DNA of 64,000 bases from Paenibacillus gyeongsangnamensis (GTDB taxonomy: Bacteria > Bacillota > Bacilli > Paenibacillales > NBRC-103111). Each line of letters begins with the position of its first letter. Position 1 is the first letter of the stretch. This document shows positions 45,083 to 54,324 of this stretch, piece after piece. Under the pieces are notes generated by a model. That model saw only the letters and a list, made by a program, of their open reading frames with translations, did not search any database and was not told the DNA's origin. The stretch covers positions 186,001 through 250,000 of the forward strand of contig NZ_JAQAGZ010000004.1 in NCBI RefSeq assembly GCF_027533625.1, written 5' to 3'. The translations under genes were made by a program, and so were the position numbers.

Positions 45083-46531
45083 TTAGTAAGCTCGTCCGAA
45101 GACGACCGTATGCTTGGCCGCTTCCCCGCAGGCCAGGCATGTCGATTTGTGCACTTCCGGCTCAAAAGGAATGTTCCGGCTCGTCGCACCGGTTTCCTCT
45201 TTCACTTGCGCCTCGCAGGCGTTCGAGCCGCACCAGCCCGCATATACGAAACCGCGCTTCTGCTCCAGGAACGACTTTAGATCCTCGATGGTATCCACCT
45301 GAGCCATATGGTCGTCGCGGAACCGCTTGGCTCGATCATACATTTCCTGATGGGTTTCCGTCAACAATTTTTGTACTTCTTCGACAAAACGGTCCTGAGC
45401 TACGATGCGCTTCTCCCCGGTAATGCGGGACACGAGCACAACTTGTCCATTGTCCATGTCGCGAGGCCCAAGCTCCACGCGAACCGGCACGCCGCGCATT
45501 TCATATTCGTTAAACTTCCAGCCAGGGCTTTGGCTAGGGTCGTCGTCCACCATGACACGGACGCCCGCCTTCTTCAGCTCTGCGTACAATTCCCGCACCC
45601 GGGCGTTCACTTGCTCGCGTGTCTTGGCCGGGCCGATCGGAATCATGACGACCTGCGTCGGCGCGATCTTCGGAGGAAGCGCAAGGCCACGGTCGTCGCC
45701 GTGCACCATGATCAGCGCCCCGATCAGACGCGTGCTGACGCCCCACGAGGTGGTATGGCAGAACTGCTGCTGATTCTCGCGGTCAAGGAATTTGATGTCG
45801 AACGCTACGGCGAAATTCGTGCCGAGGTAGTGGGAGGTTCCCGCCTGCACCGCCTTGCCGTCCTTCATCATCGCCTCGATCGAGAACGTATCCACCGCGC
45901 CGGCGAATTTCTCGGAAGGCGTCTTCTGCCCCATAATGACCGGAATCGCCAAATAGTTCTCGGCGAAGTCGCGGTAAATTTCCAGCATCTGCATCGTTTC
46001 TTTGCGTGCGTCCGCTTCGTCCTCATGCGCCGTATGGCCTTCCTGCCACAGGAATTCGCTGGTGCGAAGGAACGGCATCGTTCGTTTCTCCCAGCGGACG
46101 ACGTTCGCCCATTGGTTAATGAGCAGCGGCAGATCGCGGTACGATTGAATCCACTCGGCATACATATGGCCGACCATGGTCTCCGAGGTCGGACGGATAG
46201 CGAGCCGCTCCTCCAGCTTTTCGCCGCCCGCTTCCGTTACGAACGGCAGCTCCGGGTTAAAGCCCTCCACATGCTCCTTCTCCTTCTGGAAGAAGCTCTC
46301 GGGGATGAAGAGCGGGAAGTATGCGTTGCGGTGCCCCGTCTCTTTAAACCGGCGGTCCAGCTCTTTCTGGATGTTTTCCCAAAGCTCGTAGCCGTCCGGC
46401 TTGAAGACGATACAGCCGCGAACCGGCGAATAGCTCATCAGATCCGCCTTCTTGATCGTATCGATATACCAACGGGAAAAATCCTCGCTCTGCGGCGTAA
46501 TTTCTTTGACAAACTGCTTATCGTTCGACAT
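45083..46531 (-). CDS. proS: Prolyl-tRNA synthetase, archaeal/eukaryotic-like type
   Basis: 482-aa class II enzyme charging tRNA-Pro. It has the class II core (RPTSETMVGHMYAEWIQSYR, TMPFLRTSEFLWQEGHTAHE), an anticodon domain (QVVMIPIGPAKTREQV) and a C-terminal zinc-type domain (CGSNACEAQVKEETG, STCLACGEAAKH) ending in a Tyr. This is the short type without the 180-residue INS editing insertion of ordinary bacterial ProRS (about 564 aa in B. subtilis). It nevertheless occupies the classic rseP-proS-polC position. The ATG follows GGGGGATAACG. Proofreading of Ala-tRNA-Pro would then need a separate enzyme. Confidence 0.96.
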   Translation of the reverse strand: MSNDKQFVKEITPQSEDFSRWYIDTIKKADLMSYSPVRGCIVFKPDGYELWENIQKELDRRFKETGHRNAYFPLFIPESFFQKEKEHVEGFNPELPFVTEAGGEKLEERLAIRPTSETMVGHMYAEWIQSYRDLPLLINQWANVVRWEKRTMPFLRTSEFLWQEGHTAHEDEADARKETMQMLEIYRDFAENYLAIPVIMGQKTPSEKFAGAVDTFSIEAMMKDGKAVQAGTSHYLGTNFAVAFDIKFLDRENQQQFCHTTSWGVSTRLIGALIMVHGDDRGLALPPKIAPTQVVMIPIGPAKTREQVNARVRELYAELKKAGVRVMVDDDPSQSPGWKFNEYEMRGVPVRVELGPRDMDNGQVVLVSRITGEKRIVAQDRFVEEVQKLLTETHQEMYDRAKRFRDDHMAQVDTIEDLKSFLEQKRGFVYAGWCGSNACEAQVKEETGATSRNIPFEPEVHKSTCLACGEAAKHTVVFGRAY

Positions 46532-46640
46532 CGTTATCCCCCTGACACGAAAGAAGCTATTCGTGATTATTCATCAACCGAAAGCGACGCCGATGAACGG
46601 GAGGTTTCCCGCGTCATGGGCGTCTGCATTCGCTGTCCCC

Positions 46641-47897
46641 TTATCCTTTGATTAAACGCAAAATATCATTATAAGTCACGGCGATCATTAAAAGCATCAG
46701 CATAGCGAATCCGACAAAATGAACCATGCTTTCCCGGCTCGGATCCACCGGCTTGCCGCGAACCGCCTCCAGCAGGAGAAATACCAGCCGGCTTCCGTCC
46801 AGCGCCGGAAACGGCAGCAGGTTGAAGATGCCGAGATACAGGCTGAGCAGCCCCGCCCAGAAAATGTACTGAGCCCAGCCGGCACTAGCCTGCTCGCTCG
46901 TAAACTTCACGATGCCGACCGGTCCGGCCATATCCTCCATTTTAAACTGGAGCGTAACCAGCTTGCCGAAGCTGTCCAGGATCGATGCGGTCGCTGACGT
47001 CATGCTGCTCCAGCCGTTCGTGATGCCCTCGGACAAGGATGCGGGACGGGTTTCCGCGGTGAGTGTGACGCCGATTTTCCCGCTGCCCTGATCCTCGGCC
47101 GGCACAACCTCTTTGCGCATCTGCTCTTTATTCCGCTCGATGATCCAGATCATCGGCTTATTCACCGATTGCTTGATCTGGCTCGTCAGCTTGTTGCGAT
47201 CGGCGCCGATCGGCTCTCCGTTGACATTCAGGATCAGATCGCCTGCCTGCAGTCCCGCCTTCTGCGCGGGAGATCCGGGGACGGTATCCATAATCTTCAC
47301 TTTATCCGGTACGCCCGCCATGAACACCACGGTAACGAACAGCACGAATGCCAGCAGGAAGTTCATTACCGGACCCGCCGCTATGGACAATGCGCGCTGC
47401 CCTACGGTTTTGCTGCCGAACTGGCGATCGAGCGGAGCGATTTGCGTTTCCTTATCCTTGCTCACCATGAGCGCTTGCGGATCGATGGGGTACCTTTGGA
47501 CATCACCGTCGACATCGAGGCGGACAAACAAGTCCTTTTCGAGATCGATCTTCTCTACTACGCCTTCCAGCGCTCCGGAGCGTTGTTCAAATTCGTTGAG
47601 ATACAGATGCGTCGACCTGCCATCCTCAAGCTTCAGCGCGATGCGCTGTCCCGGGTTGATTTGTACGATTTCCGGGTCTTCCCCGGCCATCCGGACAAAG
47701 CCGCCGATGGGCAGAAGTCTTAACGTATAGCGGGTTTCTCCACGCTTAAAAGATACGAGCTTCGGCCCGAAGCCGATCGCGAATTCCCTGACAAGAATAC
47801 CCGCGCGTTTCGCAAAATAATAATGTCCCCATTCATGAATCGATACGAGAACAAAAAACATAAGCACAATCTGAAGTGCATTCTGCAGCGTAGCCAA
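46641..47897 (-). CDS. rseP: Intramembrane site-2 zinc protease RseP/RasP
   Basis: 418-aa membrane protease that cuts anti-sigma factors and leftover signal peptides. The HExxH zinc motif is at residues 21-25 (IHEWGHYYFAKRAG) in the first membrane helix, the third ligand is in FPALDGSRLVFLL, and a PDZ domain lies between (about 195-270, GSPAQKAGLQAGDLILNVNG). Four membrane helices are visible. The start is TTG with GGAGG ten bases upstream. It lies 171 bases after dxr and before proS. Confidence 0.96.
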   Translation of the reverse strand: MATLQNALQIVLMFFVLVSIHEWGHYYFAKRAGILVREFAIGFGPKLVSFKRGETRYTLRLLPIGGFVRMAGEDPEIVQINPGQRIALKLEDGRSTHLYLNEFEQRSGALEGVVEKIDLEKDLFVRLDVDGDVQRYPIDPQALMVSKDKETQIAPLDRQFGSKTVGQRALSIAAGPVMNFLLAFVLFVTVVFMAGVPDKVKIMDTVPGSPAQKAGLQAGDLILNVNGEPIGADRNKLTSQIKQSVNKPMIWIIERNKEQMRKEVVPAEDQGSGKIGVTLTAETRPASLSEGITNGWSSMTSATASILDSFGKLVTLQFKMEDMAGPVGIVKFTSEQASAGWAQYIFWAGLLSLYLGIFNLLPFPALDGSRLVFLLLEAVRGKPVDPSRESMVHFVGFAMLMLLMIAVTYNDILRLIKG

Positions 47898-48020
47898 ATC
47901 TTTACGGCCTCCTTAAGCACGAGTGTCTATAGCAGGTTCATGGAAGGGCGCTTCTTTGATACTAAGATTAACATTATTTGCGTAGGGAATACAAGCTGCG
48001 CCATGTTATGAAACCTATTC

Positions 48021-48074
48021 ACTCCGGGCCGTAAACATGCCTGCCGCGGCGGGCTTCGAAAGCTTCGTTCATAG
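48021..48074 (-). CDS. Possible 17-residue ORF overlapping the dxr stop
   Basis: A short frame [17 protein letters not shown] starts at ATGA shared with the dxr stop codon and ends TGA in the dxr-rseP gap. Translational coupling by a four-base overlap is the only support. There is no independent ribosome-binding site and no recognised family. It could be chance. Confidence 0.2.
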
Positions 48075-49220
48075 GGTGAAACGGATCCCCGAGGCCGCTA
48101 CCCTGGCCCACCGGTCGATCTCAAGAATATGCTGCAGCTCCGGTACCTTCACCGCGGTATGTCGATCCAGAACAGACGCGATCAAGTCCTCAATGTGAAG
48201 GAAGCCGATCTCTCCCTTCAAGAAGCGCTCTACCGCCACTTCATTGGCCGCATTAAACACCGCGGGAACCGAGCCGCCCGCCCGTCCGCTCTCGTAAGCC
48301 ATACGGAGACACGGATACCGGTCCAGGTCCATCTCGCGAAAATGGAGCCGGCCGACCTCCGCCAGACTGAGCCGCTGCGAAGGCGTCCGCATCCGGTCCG
48401 GATACGTAAGCGCATACTGAATCGGCACCCGCATATCCGGCATGCCCAGCTGGGCAATGATGCTGTGATCGACGAACTCAACAAACGAATGAATGATGCT
48501 CTCCGGATGAATCAGGACGTTAATTTGTTCATAAGACAATCCGAACAGCCAATGTGCCTCGATGACCTCAAGCCCTTTGTTCACCATGGTTGCCGAGTCA
48601 ATCGTAATCTTGGCGCCCATCGACCAGTTCGGATGCTTGAGCGCATCCTGCACCGTAACGCCGTGCAGCTCCTCGCGCGTTCGGTCGCGGAACGATCCTC
48701 CGGAGGCTGTCAGCGTAATGTTATGTATGCGTTCCTTCGATTCTCCGTTCAAGCACTGGAAAATCGCCGAATGCTCGCTGTCGATCGGCAGCAGCTGCAC
48801 GTTCCGCCTCGAAGCAAGCTCCGTTACCAAATGCCCGGCGCTTACCAGCGTTTCTTTGTTGGCCAGACCGATTTGCTTGCCGGCTTCCACGGCCGCCAGC
48901 GTCGGCTTCAGGCCTTGGCTTCCGACGAGCGCCGTGACCACAACGTCCGCATCCGTCGCTGCCGCAATTTCCAGCAGCCCTTCTTCGCCATAAAAGACCT
49001 CAGTTCCGGAAGGAATATCTGCCAGCAGCTTGTCGGCGAGCGCTTTAGTAGCTACCGATACCTTCTTCGGCTTGAATGCCCGCGCTTGTTCCGCCAGCAG
49101 CTCGACATTATGTCCTCCTGCCAGTCCTTCGACAGCAAAAAGCTCGGGATAATGGGAAACCACGTCGAGCGTCTGAGTGCCAATGGAGCCGGTAGAACCC
49201 AGAATGCTAATTTTTTTCAT
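48069..49220 (-). CDS. dxr: 1-deoxy-D-xylulose 5-phosphate reductoisomerase
   Basis: 383-aa NADPH enzyme making 2-C-methyl-D-erythritol 4-phosphate, the committed step of the MEP isoprenoid path. The N-terminal dinucleotide site is [16 protein letters not shown], metal/substrate residues lie in [17 protein letters not shown] and TASGGSFRD, and [15 protein letters not shown] is conserved. ATG at 49220 follows AGAGGTGA. Its pathway supplies the isoprenoid used by UppS encoded upstream, which explains the uppS-cdsA-dxr grouping. Confidence 0.97.
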   Translation of the reverse strand: MKKISILGSTGSIGTQTLDVVSHYPELFAVEGLAGGHNVELLAEQARAFKPKKVSVATKALADKLLADIPSGTEVFYGEEGLLEIAAATDADVVVTALVGSQGLKPTLAAVEAGKQIGLANKETLVSAGHLVTELASRRNVQLLPIDSEHSAIFQCLNGESKERIHNITLTASGGSFRDRTREELHGVTVQDALKHPNWSMGAKITIDSATMVNKGLEVIEAHWLFGLSYEQINVLIHPESIIHSFVEFVDHSIIAQLGMPDMRVPIQYALTYPDRMRTPSQRLSLAEVGRLHFREMDLDRYPCLRMAYESGRAGGSVPAVFNAANEVAVERFLKGEIGFLHIEDLIASVLDRHTAVKVPELQHILEIDRWARVAASGIRFTL

Positions 49221-49241
49221 GCCGTTCACCTCTGCTCGGAA

Positions 49242-50030
49242 TTATACGCTCGGCAGCAAGGCAAGCATATGCAGAAAAGGAAACACGATCAGCCAGCTGT
49301 CGGTCCGGTCCAGCACGCCGCCATGGCCCGGAAGAATCGTTCCCGTATCCTTGATCCCCTTCACCCGTTTATAGGCCGATTGAATCAAGTCGCCCATCTG
49401 GCCGACGACCGCAATCAAGAGCCCGATCCAAACGGCCAGCTGCCAGGATAACAGCTCCGGACGCACGAATGCGAACACAACGGCCACCACGATCGACAGC
49501 ACCACGCCGCCGATCGCCCCTTCAACCGATTTCTTGGGTGAGATGGTAGGCCACAGAGGCGTCTTACCTAACCAACTGCCGGTAAAATAAGCTCCGGAAT
49601 CCGTTGTCCAAATGCAGAAGAATACGAGCAGCGTCCAGAAGAGACCCCCCTCCTCCATCCAACGCGTCGCCAGCATGTAATGAAAGCCGAAGCCGATATA
49701 CACCATTCCGATAAACGCCATAGCTGCTTGATCGATGGTCGTCTTGTTCTTGGAAATGACGGTAAGCGCCATAAACAGAAAAAGAAAGACCCAGGTGATC
49801 CGCTCTGGCGTCATGCCAGCCAGCTGTCCCTGCAGAGTCAAACAAATTACGCCCAAATAACCGAGTAAGGTCAGCGCTTTGTTGTCCTTCAGTTTGTTCA
49901 TACGCAAGAACTCGTCATATCCGATGAAGGACAAGACGAGAAGTAGACCGGCAAACCAATAACCTCCGAGCAGGAGAAGGGCAATAAAACCTACCCCGGC
50001 GATCAGACCGGTGATGATCCGCTGCTTCAA
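49242..50030 (-). CDS. cdsA: Phosphatidate cytidylyltransferase
   Basis: 262-aa integral membrane enzyme making CDP-diacylglycerol from phosphatidate and CTP. It has about seven hydrophobic helices. The C-terminal family signature QMGDLIQSAYKRVKGIKD and LPGHGGVLDRTDSW is intact. The start is TTG with AGAGGAACCTGAA upstream. It lies 21 bases before uppS in transcription order and feeds PgsA, encoded elsewhere in the window. Confidence 0.97.
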   Translation of the reverse strand: MKQRIITGLIAGVGFIALLLLGGYWFAGLLLVLSFIGYDEFLRMNKLKDNKALTLLGYLGVICLTLQGQLAGMTPERITWVFLFLFMALTVISKNKTTIDQAAMAFIGMVYIGFGFHYMLATRWMEEGGLFWTLLVFFCIWTTDSGAYFTGSWLGKTPLWPTISPKKSVEGAIGGVVLSIVVAVVFAFVRPELLSWQLAVWIGLLIAVVGQMGDLIQSAYKRVKGIKDTGTILPGHGGVLDRTDSWLIVFPFLHMLALLPSV

Positions 50031-50051
50031 TTCAGGTTCCTCTTTTCTCTG

Positions 50052-50819
50052 CTATAACCCGCCGTATCTTCTTGCGCGGCGCTGATATTCTTGAATCGCC
50101 TCATAGAAATTGTGCTCTTTGAACTCGGGCCAGCACAGCTCCGTAAACCACAGCTCGGAGTAAGCCAGCTGCCACAGCATGAAATTGCTGATCCTCAGCT
50201 CGCCGCTCGTCCGGATCAAGAGATCCGGATCCGGCAGTGGATCCGTAAGCAAATAGCGGGAGAAGAGTGACTCGTCAATTTCCTCGCCGCTGATTTCGCC
50301 CTGCTTTACGTCGGCGACAAGCCGCTGGATGCCTCTTAGCATTTCCTTGCGGCTGCCATAGTTCAAGGCAAAATTAAGAATAAGACCCGTATTGTTCTTT
50401 GTCTGATCTATGGCATCCTGAATCGCCTTCAGCGTATAATCCGGCAGCCCTTCGTGCCAGCCGGTCATTCGGATTTGAACGTTATTGGCGATCAGCTCAT
50501 CGATTTCTTTCGGAAAAAATTCCATAGGAAGCTTCATTAAGTAATCGACTTCTTCTTTCGGGCGTTTCCAATTTTCCGTTGAAAAAGCGTACATGGTCAG
50601 CACTCGAACCCCTATGGCGTTCGCTGCCATCGTGATCTTCTTCACGTTCTTCATGCCGGAATGATGTCCAGCCACTCTAGGCAAGCCGCGCTTCTGCGCC
50701 CAGCGGCCGTTTCCGTCCATAATGACGGCGACATGATTCGGAATATTGTCTGAATCGAGCTGTTGTATCAGCTCTTCCCCTTCCGGTTTGCTTCCAAACC
50801 ATCGCTTGAATGGCTTCAT
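50052..50819 (-). CDS. uppS: Undecaprenyl diphosphate synthase
   Basis: 255-aa cis-prenyltransferase making the C55 lipid carrier for cell wall assembly. The active-site motif is VAVIMDGNGRWAQKRGLPR (Asp binds Mg), with NWKRPKEEVDYLM, FALNYGSRKEML and DLLIRTSGELRISNFMLWQ following. ATG at 50819 follows GGGGGA at eight bases; an upstream ATG 19 codons earlier sits inside the frr terminator and is rejected. It heads uppS-cdsA-dxr. Confidence 0.97.
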   Translation of the reverse strand: MKPFKRWFGSKPEGEELIQQLDSDNIPNHVAVIMDGNGRWAQKRGLPRVAGHHSGMKNVKKITMAANAIGVRVLTMYAFSTENWKRPKEEVDYLMKLPMEFFPKEIDELIANNVQIRMTGWHEGLPDYTLKAIQDAIDQTKNNTGLILNFALNYGSRKEMLRGIQRLVADVKQGEISGEEIDESLFSRYLLTDPLPDPDLLIRTSGELRISNFMLWQLAYSELWFTELCWPEFKEHNFYEAIQEYQRRARRYGGL

Positions 50820-50844
50820 TATTCTAATCCCCCATGAGGAAAGA

Positions 50845-50873
50845 CTAAAAGCCCCCTTGAATAAGGGGGGCTT
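50845..50873 (-). terminator. Terminator after frr
   Basis: A stem AAGCCCCC.../GGGGGCTT around about nine bases is followed by TTAGTCTTT on the minus strand, directly after the frr stop. It may be partial and act as an attenuator before uppS, since no clear promoter for uppS is visible after it. Confidence 0.7.
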
Positions 50874-50877
50874 CACC

Positions 50878-51432
50878 TTAAACTTCCATAATTTCTTTTT
50901 CTTTGGCGCTTAATACTTTATCTACTTCGGCAATAAACTTGTCCGTAAACTTCTGAATATCTTCCTGGTGTCTGCGGGACTCGTCTTCGGAAATCCCGTT
51001 CTTCTCGAGCTTCTTCACGTCGTCGTTCGCGTCGCGGCGGATGTTGCGGATCGCCACCTTCGCTTCTTCCCCGAACTTCTTGGTCATCTTGACCAGCTCC
51101 GCGCGGCGCTCCTCCGTAAGGGCCGGAATTACGATCCGGATCGAGCTGCCATCATTGGATGGCGTCAAGCCAAGGTCGGATTTCATGATCGCCTTCTCGA
51201 TGGCAGACATCGAGCTTTTGTCCCAAGGCTGAATCATGAGCGTACGGGAATCCGGCGTATTGATGTTCGCCAGCTGGTTCACCGGCGTCATGGAGCCGTA
51301 ATATTCCACTTGTACGCGGTCGAGCAGTGCAGGAGTCGCGCGTCCGGCTCTGAGCGAGGACAGCTCCTTCTTCAAGGAGCCGACCGCTTTCTCCATCCGC
51401 TCCTCTGCGTTCTTCTTGATCGTTTGAGGCAT
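50878..51432 (-). CDS. frr: Ribosome recycling factor
   Basis: 184-aa tRNA-mimic that splits post-termination ribosomes with EF-G. Sequence marks: [55 protein letters not shown], and the C-terminal coiled region [16 protein letters not shown]. The ATG follows AAAGGGAGCG, which overlaps the end of pyrH. It lies three bases after pyrH, and the pair is co-transcribed as in most bacteria. Confidence 0.98.
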   Translation of the reverse strand: MPQTIKKNAEERMEKAVGSLKKELSSLRAGRATPALLDRVQVEYYGSMTPVNQLANINTPDSRTLMIQPWDKSSMSAIEKAIMKSDLGLTPSNDGSSIRIVIPALTEERRAELVKMTKKFGEEAKVAIRNIRRDANDDVKKLEKNGISEDESRRHQEDIQKFTDKFIAEVDKVLSAKEKEIMEV

Positions 51433-51435
51433 TGT

Positions 51436-52164
<729 letters not shown>

Positions 52165-52199
52165 CTAACCCTCCGTTTCAATCAAACCTTCCCTGCCAG

Positions 52200-52244
52200 G
52201 ATAAACGGCTGCGCCGTTCTTGCCTTACAAGGCAGCCTTTTATC
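52200..52244. repeat. Family-A solo repeat upstream of pyrH
   Basis: A 45-bp unit with outer arms GATAAA/TTTATC enclosing two perfect hairpins, AACGGC-TGC-GCCGTT and TGCCTT-AC-AAGGCA. It closely matches one end of the 274-bp element at 54004-54277 (in reverse orientation). Folded as RNA it gives a three-way junction in the pyrH leader. Confidence 0.75.
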
Positions 52245-52291
52245 AGGAGGGATGCGGACCATAAGCCCGCCGAGAATCATTCTATCGATTT

Positions 52292-52319
52292 AAGTCCGCC
52301 TAACGCTTTAGCGAACTTA
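52292..52319. repeat. Family-B intergenic palindrome (copy 2)
   Basis: AAGTCCGCCTAACGCTTTAGCGAACTTA. Its reverse complement matches the core of the yajQ-rodZ repeat (7931-7982) with only a few differences. The outer 11-bp arms of that copy are not present here. Confidence 0.6.
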
Positions 52320-52333
52320 CTCTCTATATTGTT

Positions 52334-52360
52334 AAAAAAGAAGGAACACAGCGTGTTCCC
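52334..52360 (-). terminator. Rho-independent terminator after tsf
   Basis: A perfect 7-bp stem GGAACAC/GTGTTCC with loop GCT is followed by TTCTTTTTT on the minus strand, 18 bases past the tsf stop. Confidence 0.9.
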
Positions 52361-52377
52361 TCATTCCATGTATTCAA

Positions 52378-53028
52378 TTAAAGTTTAACTTGGGACATGA
52401 CTTCTTCTGCGAAGTTTTCTTGCTTCTTCTCAAGGCCTTCGCCCAGCTCATAACGGACAAAGCGGCGGATGGAGAGGTTTTCTCCGATCGTTGCGATTTT
52501 TTCCTTCAGCACTTCTTCAACCGTTTTGTCCGGATCCTTGACGAAAGGCTGCTCGAGCAAGCAGTACTCTTCGTAGTACTTGGAGATACGGCCGTCAACG
52601 ATTTTCTCAACGATTTTCTCCGGCTTGCCTTCGTTGAGCGCTTGGTTCGTCAAGATTTCACGCTCTTTGTCCAGCGCCTCTTGAGGCACTTCTTCGCGGC
52701 GGAGGTATTTCGGATTCGCTGCTGCGATGTGCAAAGCCACATCGCGCACGAACGTACGGAACTGCTCGTTCTTGGCAACGAAGTCGGTTTCGGAGTTAAC
52801 TTCAACCAGAACGCCGATTTTGCCGCCGGCGTGGATGTAGGACTCGATCATGCCTTCCGTTGCAATCCGGTCGGATTTCTTGGCAGCCGCCGCAAGACCC
52901 TTCTCGCGAAGAAGCTCGCCCGCTTTCGTCAAATCGCCGTTTGCTTCTTCCAATGCTTTTTTGCAATCGAGCATGCCTGCTCCTGTTTTTTCGCGCAATT
53001 CTTTTACCGCTGCTGCACTAACTGCCAT
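52378..53028 (-). CDS. tsf: Elongation factor Ts, short form
   Basis: 216-aa nucleotide-exchange factor for EF-Tu. It keeps the UBA-like N-terminus ([20 protein letters not shown]), the EF-Tu contact motif SETDFVAKN, and a C-terminal helix (EEVMSQVKL). The B. subtilis protein is about 293 aa. The missing portion is in the second core subdomain and coiled-coil region, as in short EF-Ts such as that of Thermus. The ATG follows AAGGAGGCC. It lies 100 bases after rpsB with a hairpin terminator/attenuator between. Confidence 0.96.
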   Translation of the reverse strand: MAVSAAAVKELREKTGAGMLDCKKALEEANGDLTKAGELLREKGLAAAAKKSDRIATEGMIESYIHAGGKIGVLVEVNSETDFVAKNEQFRTFVRDVALHIAAANPKYLRREEVPQEALDKEREILTNQALNEGKPEKIVEKIVDGRISKYYEEYCLLEQPFVKDPDKTVEEVLKEKIATIGENLSIRRFVRYELGEGLEKKQENFAEEVMSQVKL

Positions 53029-53069
53029 AATTGTGGCCTCCTTGGATTGGATATGTAAGCCTCTACCTT

Positions 53070-53114
53070 AAAAAAAGGGCGGTGAAAGGATTTTGCACCT
53101 TTAAACCACCCTTT
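53070..53114 (-). terminator. Terminator/attenuator between rpsB and tsf
   Basis: A 10-bp outer stem AAAGGGTGGT/ACCGCCCTTT (one G-T pair) encloses an AAAGG/CCTTT inner helix and is followed by TTTT on the minus strand. It lies about 15 bases past the rpsB stop. Partial termination would set a higher S2 than EF-Ts level. Confidence 0.75.
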
Positions 53115-53128
53115 CTGTATTCATGCCA

Positions 53129-53827
53129 TTAAGCTGATGTTTCTTCGCCTTGATGAGCTTCGATTACCGCGTCGGCAATCTTCGCCGTCAGCAGCTTCAC
53201 TGCGCGGATCGCGTCGTCATTACCCGGAATGACATAATCGATTTCGTCCGGATCGCAGTTCGTATCAACGATACCTACGATCGGGATACCAAGCTTGCGG
53301 GCTTCCGCAACCGCGATGCGCTCTTTGCGCGGGTCGATGATGAACAATGCGCTCGGAAGACCCTTCATATGAGAGATACCGCCAAGGAACTTCTCAAGGC
53401 GCTCTTTTTCTTTGCGAAGGATGATAACTTCTTTCTTAGGAAGAACTTCAAACGTGCCGTCTTGCTCCCACTTCTCCAACTGGTGGAGACGGTCGATCCG
53501 GGATTTGATCGTTTGGAAGTTCGTGAGCGTACCACCCAGCCAACGTTGGTTGATGTAGTACATGCCGCAGCGCTCAGCTTCCTCTTTAACGGAATCTTGA
53601 GCTTGTTTCTTGGTGCCTACGAACAGGATTGTCCCGTTCTCGCCTGCAACGGATTTAACGAAGTTGTAAGCTTCCTCAACCTTTTTAACCGTCTTTTGCA
53701 GGTCAATAATGTAAATTCCGTTTCTTTCGGTGAAGATGTATCGATCCATCTTAGGGTTCCAACGACGGGTTTGGTGACCGAAGTGTACCCCAGCTTCAAG
53801 AAGCTGTTTCATGGAGATAACTGCCAT
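53129..53827 (-). CDS. rpsB: 30S ribosomal protein S2
   Basis: 232-aa 30S protein near the platform, needed for S1 docking where present. Family marks: [57 protein letters not shown] and [23 protein letters not shown] at 53827 follows GGAGGTGTGTGAGG; the longer frame upstream lies in the leader. A strong promoter is 120-150 bases upstream. It heads the translation cluster. Confidence 0.98.
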   Translation of the reverse strand: MAVISMKQLLEAGVHFGHQTRRWNPKMDRYIFTERNGIYIIDLQKTVKKVEEAYNFVKSVAGENGTILFVGTKKQAQDSVKEEAERCGMYYINQRWLGGTLTNFQTIKSRIDRLHQLEKWEQDGTFEVLPKKEVIILRKEKERLEKFLGGISHMKGLPSALFIIDPRKERIAVAEARKLGIPIVGIVDTNCDPDEIDYVIPGNDDAIRAVKLLTAKIADAVIEAHQGEETSA

Positions 53828-53949
53828 CCTCACACACCTCCTCATATTTGGTTTTGTGTTTTCCTCCGCCGATCGCATCTTCCGTCAAAACTCCCGATGG
53901 AAGCACCCTTGCCGGAATTAATCGCCGTGTGATTTTAACACCGAAAATT

Positions 53950-53978
53950 ACTATACCATAACTGAAAATCGGTTGCAA
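53950..53978 (-). promoter_or_regulatory. Sigma-A promoter of rpsB
   Basis: TTGCAA, a 17-base spacer and TATAGT with a TGn extension (TGGTATAGT) on the minus strand. The leader would be about 115 bases. Confidence 0.8.
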
Positions 53979-54003
53979 CACTTTGTCGAAATGAAGCGGC
54001 CGT

Positions 54004-54277
54004 GATAAACGGCTACGCCGTTCAGGCTGTAGAGAAACCCATGAAATAGAAAAACCGCCTTGGTACCCGGTGGGGTATCCCCTTCCGGCCGCTGTTGTTA
54101 TCGGAAAATTTTCAATTAATCCGTTATACAGCGGTAATTTTCCGATAACAAAGGCGGACGCTATCGCTCCAACAGGGGATACCCCTCCTACACCTTTGGC
54201 ATTTTTCAGTATATCTGGGTTTCTCGTCAATCTGAACGGCTACGCCGTTCTTGTCTTACAAGACCAGCGCGTTTATC
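54004..54277. repeat. 274-bp imperfect inverted-repeat element
   Basis: Outer ends GATAAACG.../...CGTTTATC with AACGGC-TAC-GCCGTT hairpins at each side (left 54009-54023, right 54235-54250). Inner matching arms are GAGAAACCCA, GAAAAA-GCC, GGGGTATCCCC (54072-54082) against GGGGATACCCC (54175-54185), and a perfect 16-bp pair TTGTTATCGGAAAATT/AATTTTCCGATAACAA (54095-54110, 54136-54151). It encodes no protein. It is MITE-like in layout, but no target-site duplication is clear. Confidence 0.75.
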
Positions 54278-54282
54278 AACTA

Positions 54283-54324
54283 AAAAGGAAAAGACGGGTT
54301 TTCGGCCGCAGCCGAATCCGTCTT
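54283..54324 (-). terminator. Terminator of the fla/che operon
   Basis: Stem AAGACGG/CCGTCTT with an inner TTCGG/CCGAA helix is followed by TTCCTTTTT on the minus strand. It overlaps the stop codon of the last gene. Confidence 0.85.

Larger units (their letters stand above)
53828..54322. other. 495-base intergenic region between fla/che cluster and rpsB
   Basis: The largest gap in the window. It holds, in transcription order, the fla/che terminator (54283-54324), the 274-bp inverted-repeat element (54004-54277), the rpsB promoter (53950-53978) and the rpsB leader. No believable coding frame was seen; open frames here follow from the palindromes. Confidence 0.85.

Noticed and set aside
46532-46640. 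Possible T-box leader before proS.
   Set aside because: The gap is only 109 bases and shows neither the conserved T-box sequence nor a terminator with T tract.
54004-54277. Insertion sequence.
   Set aside because: The element has no room for a transposase and no clear target duplication, so only a repeat is called.
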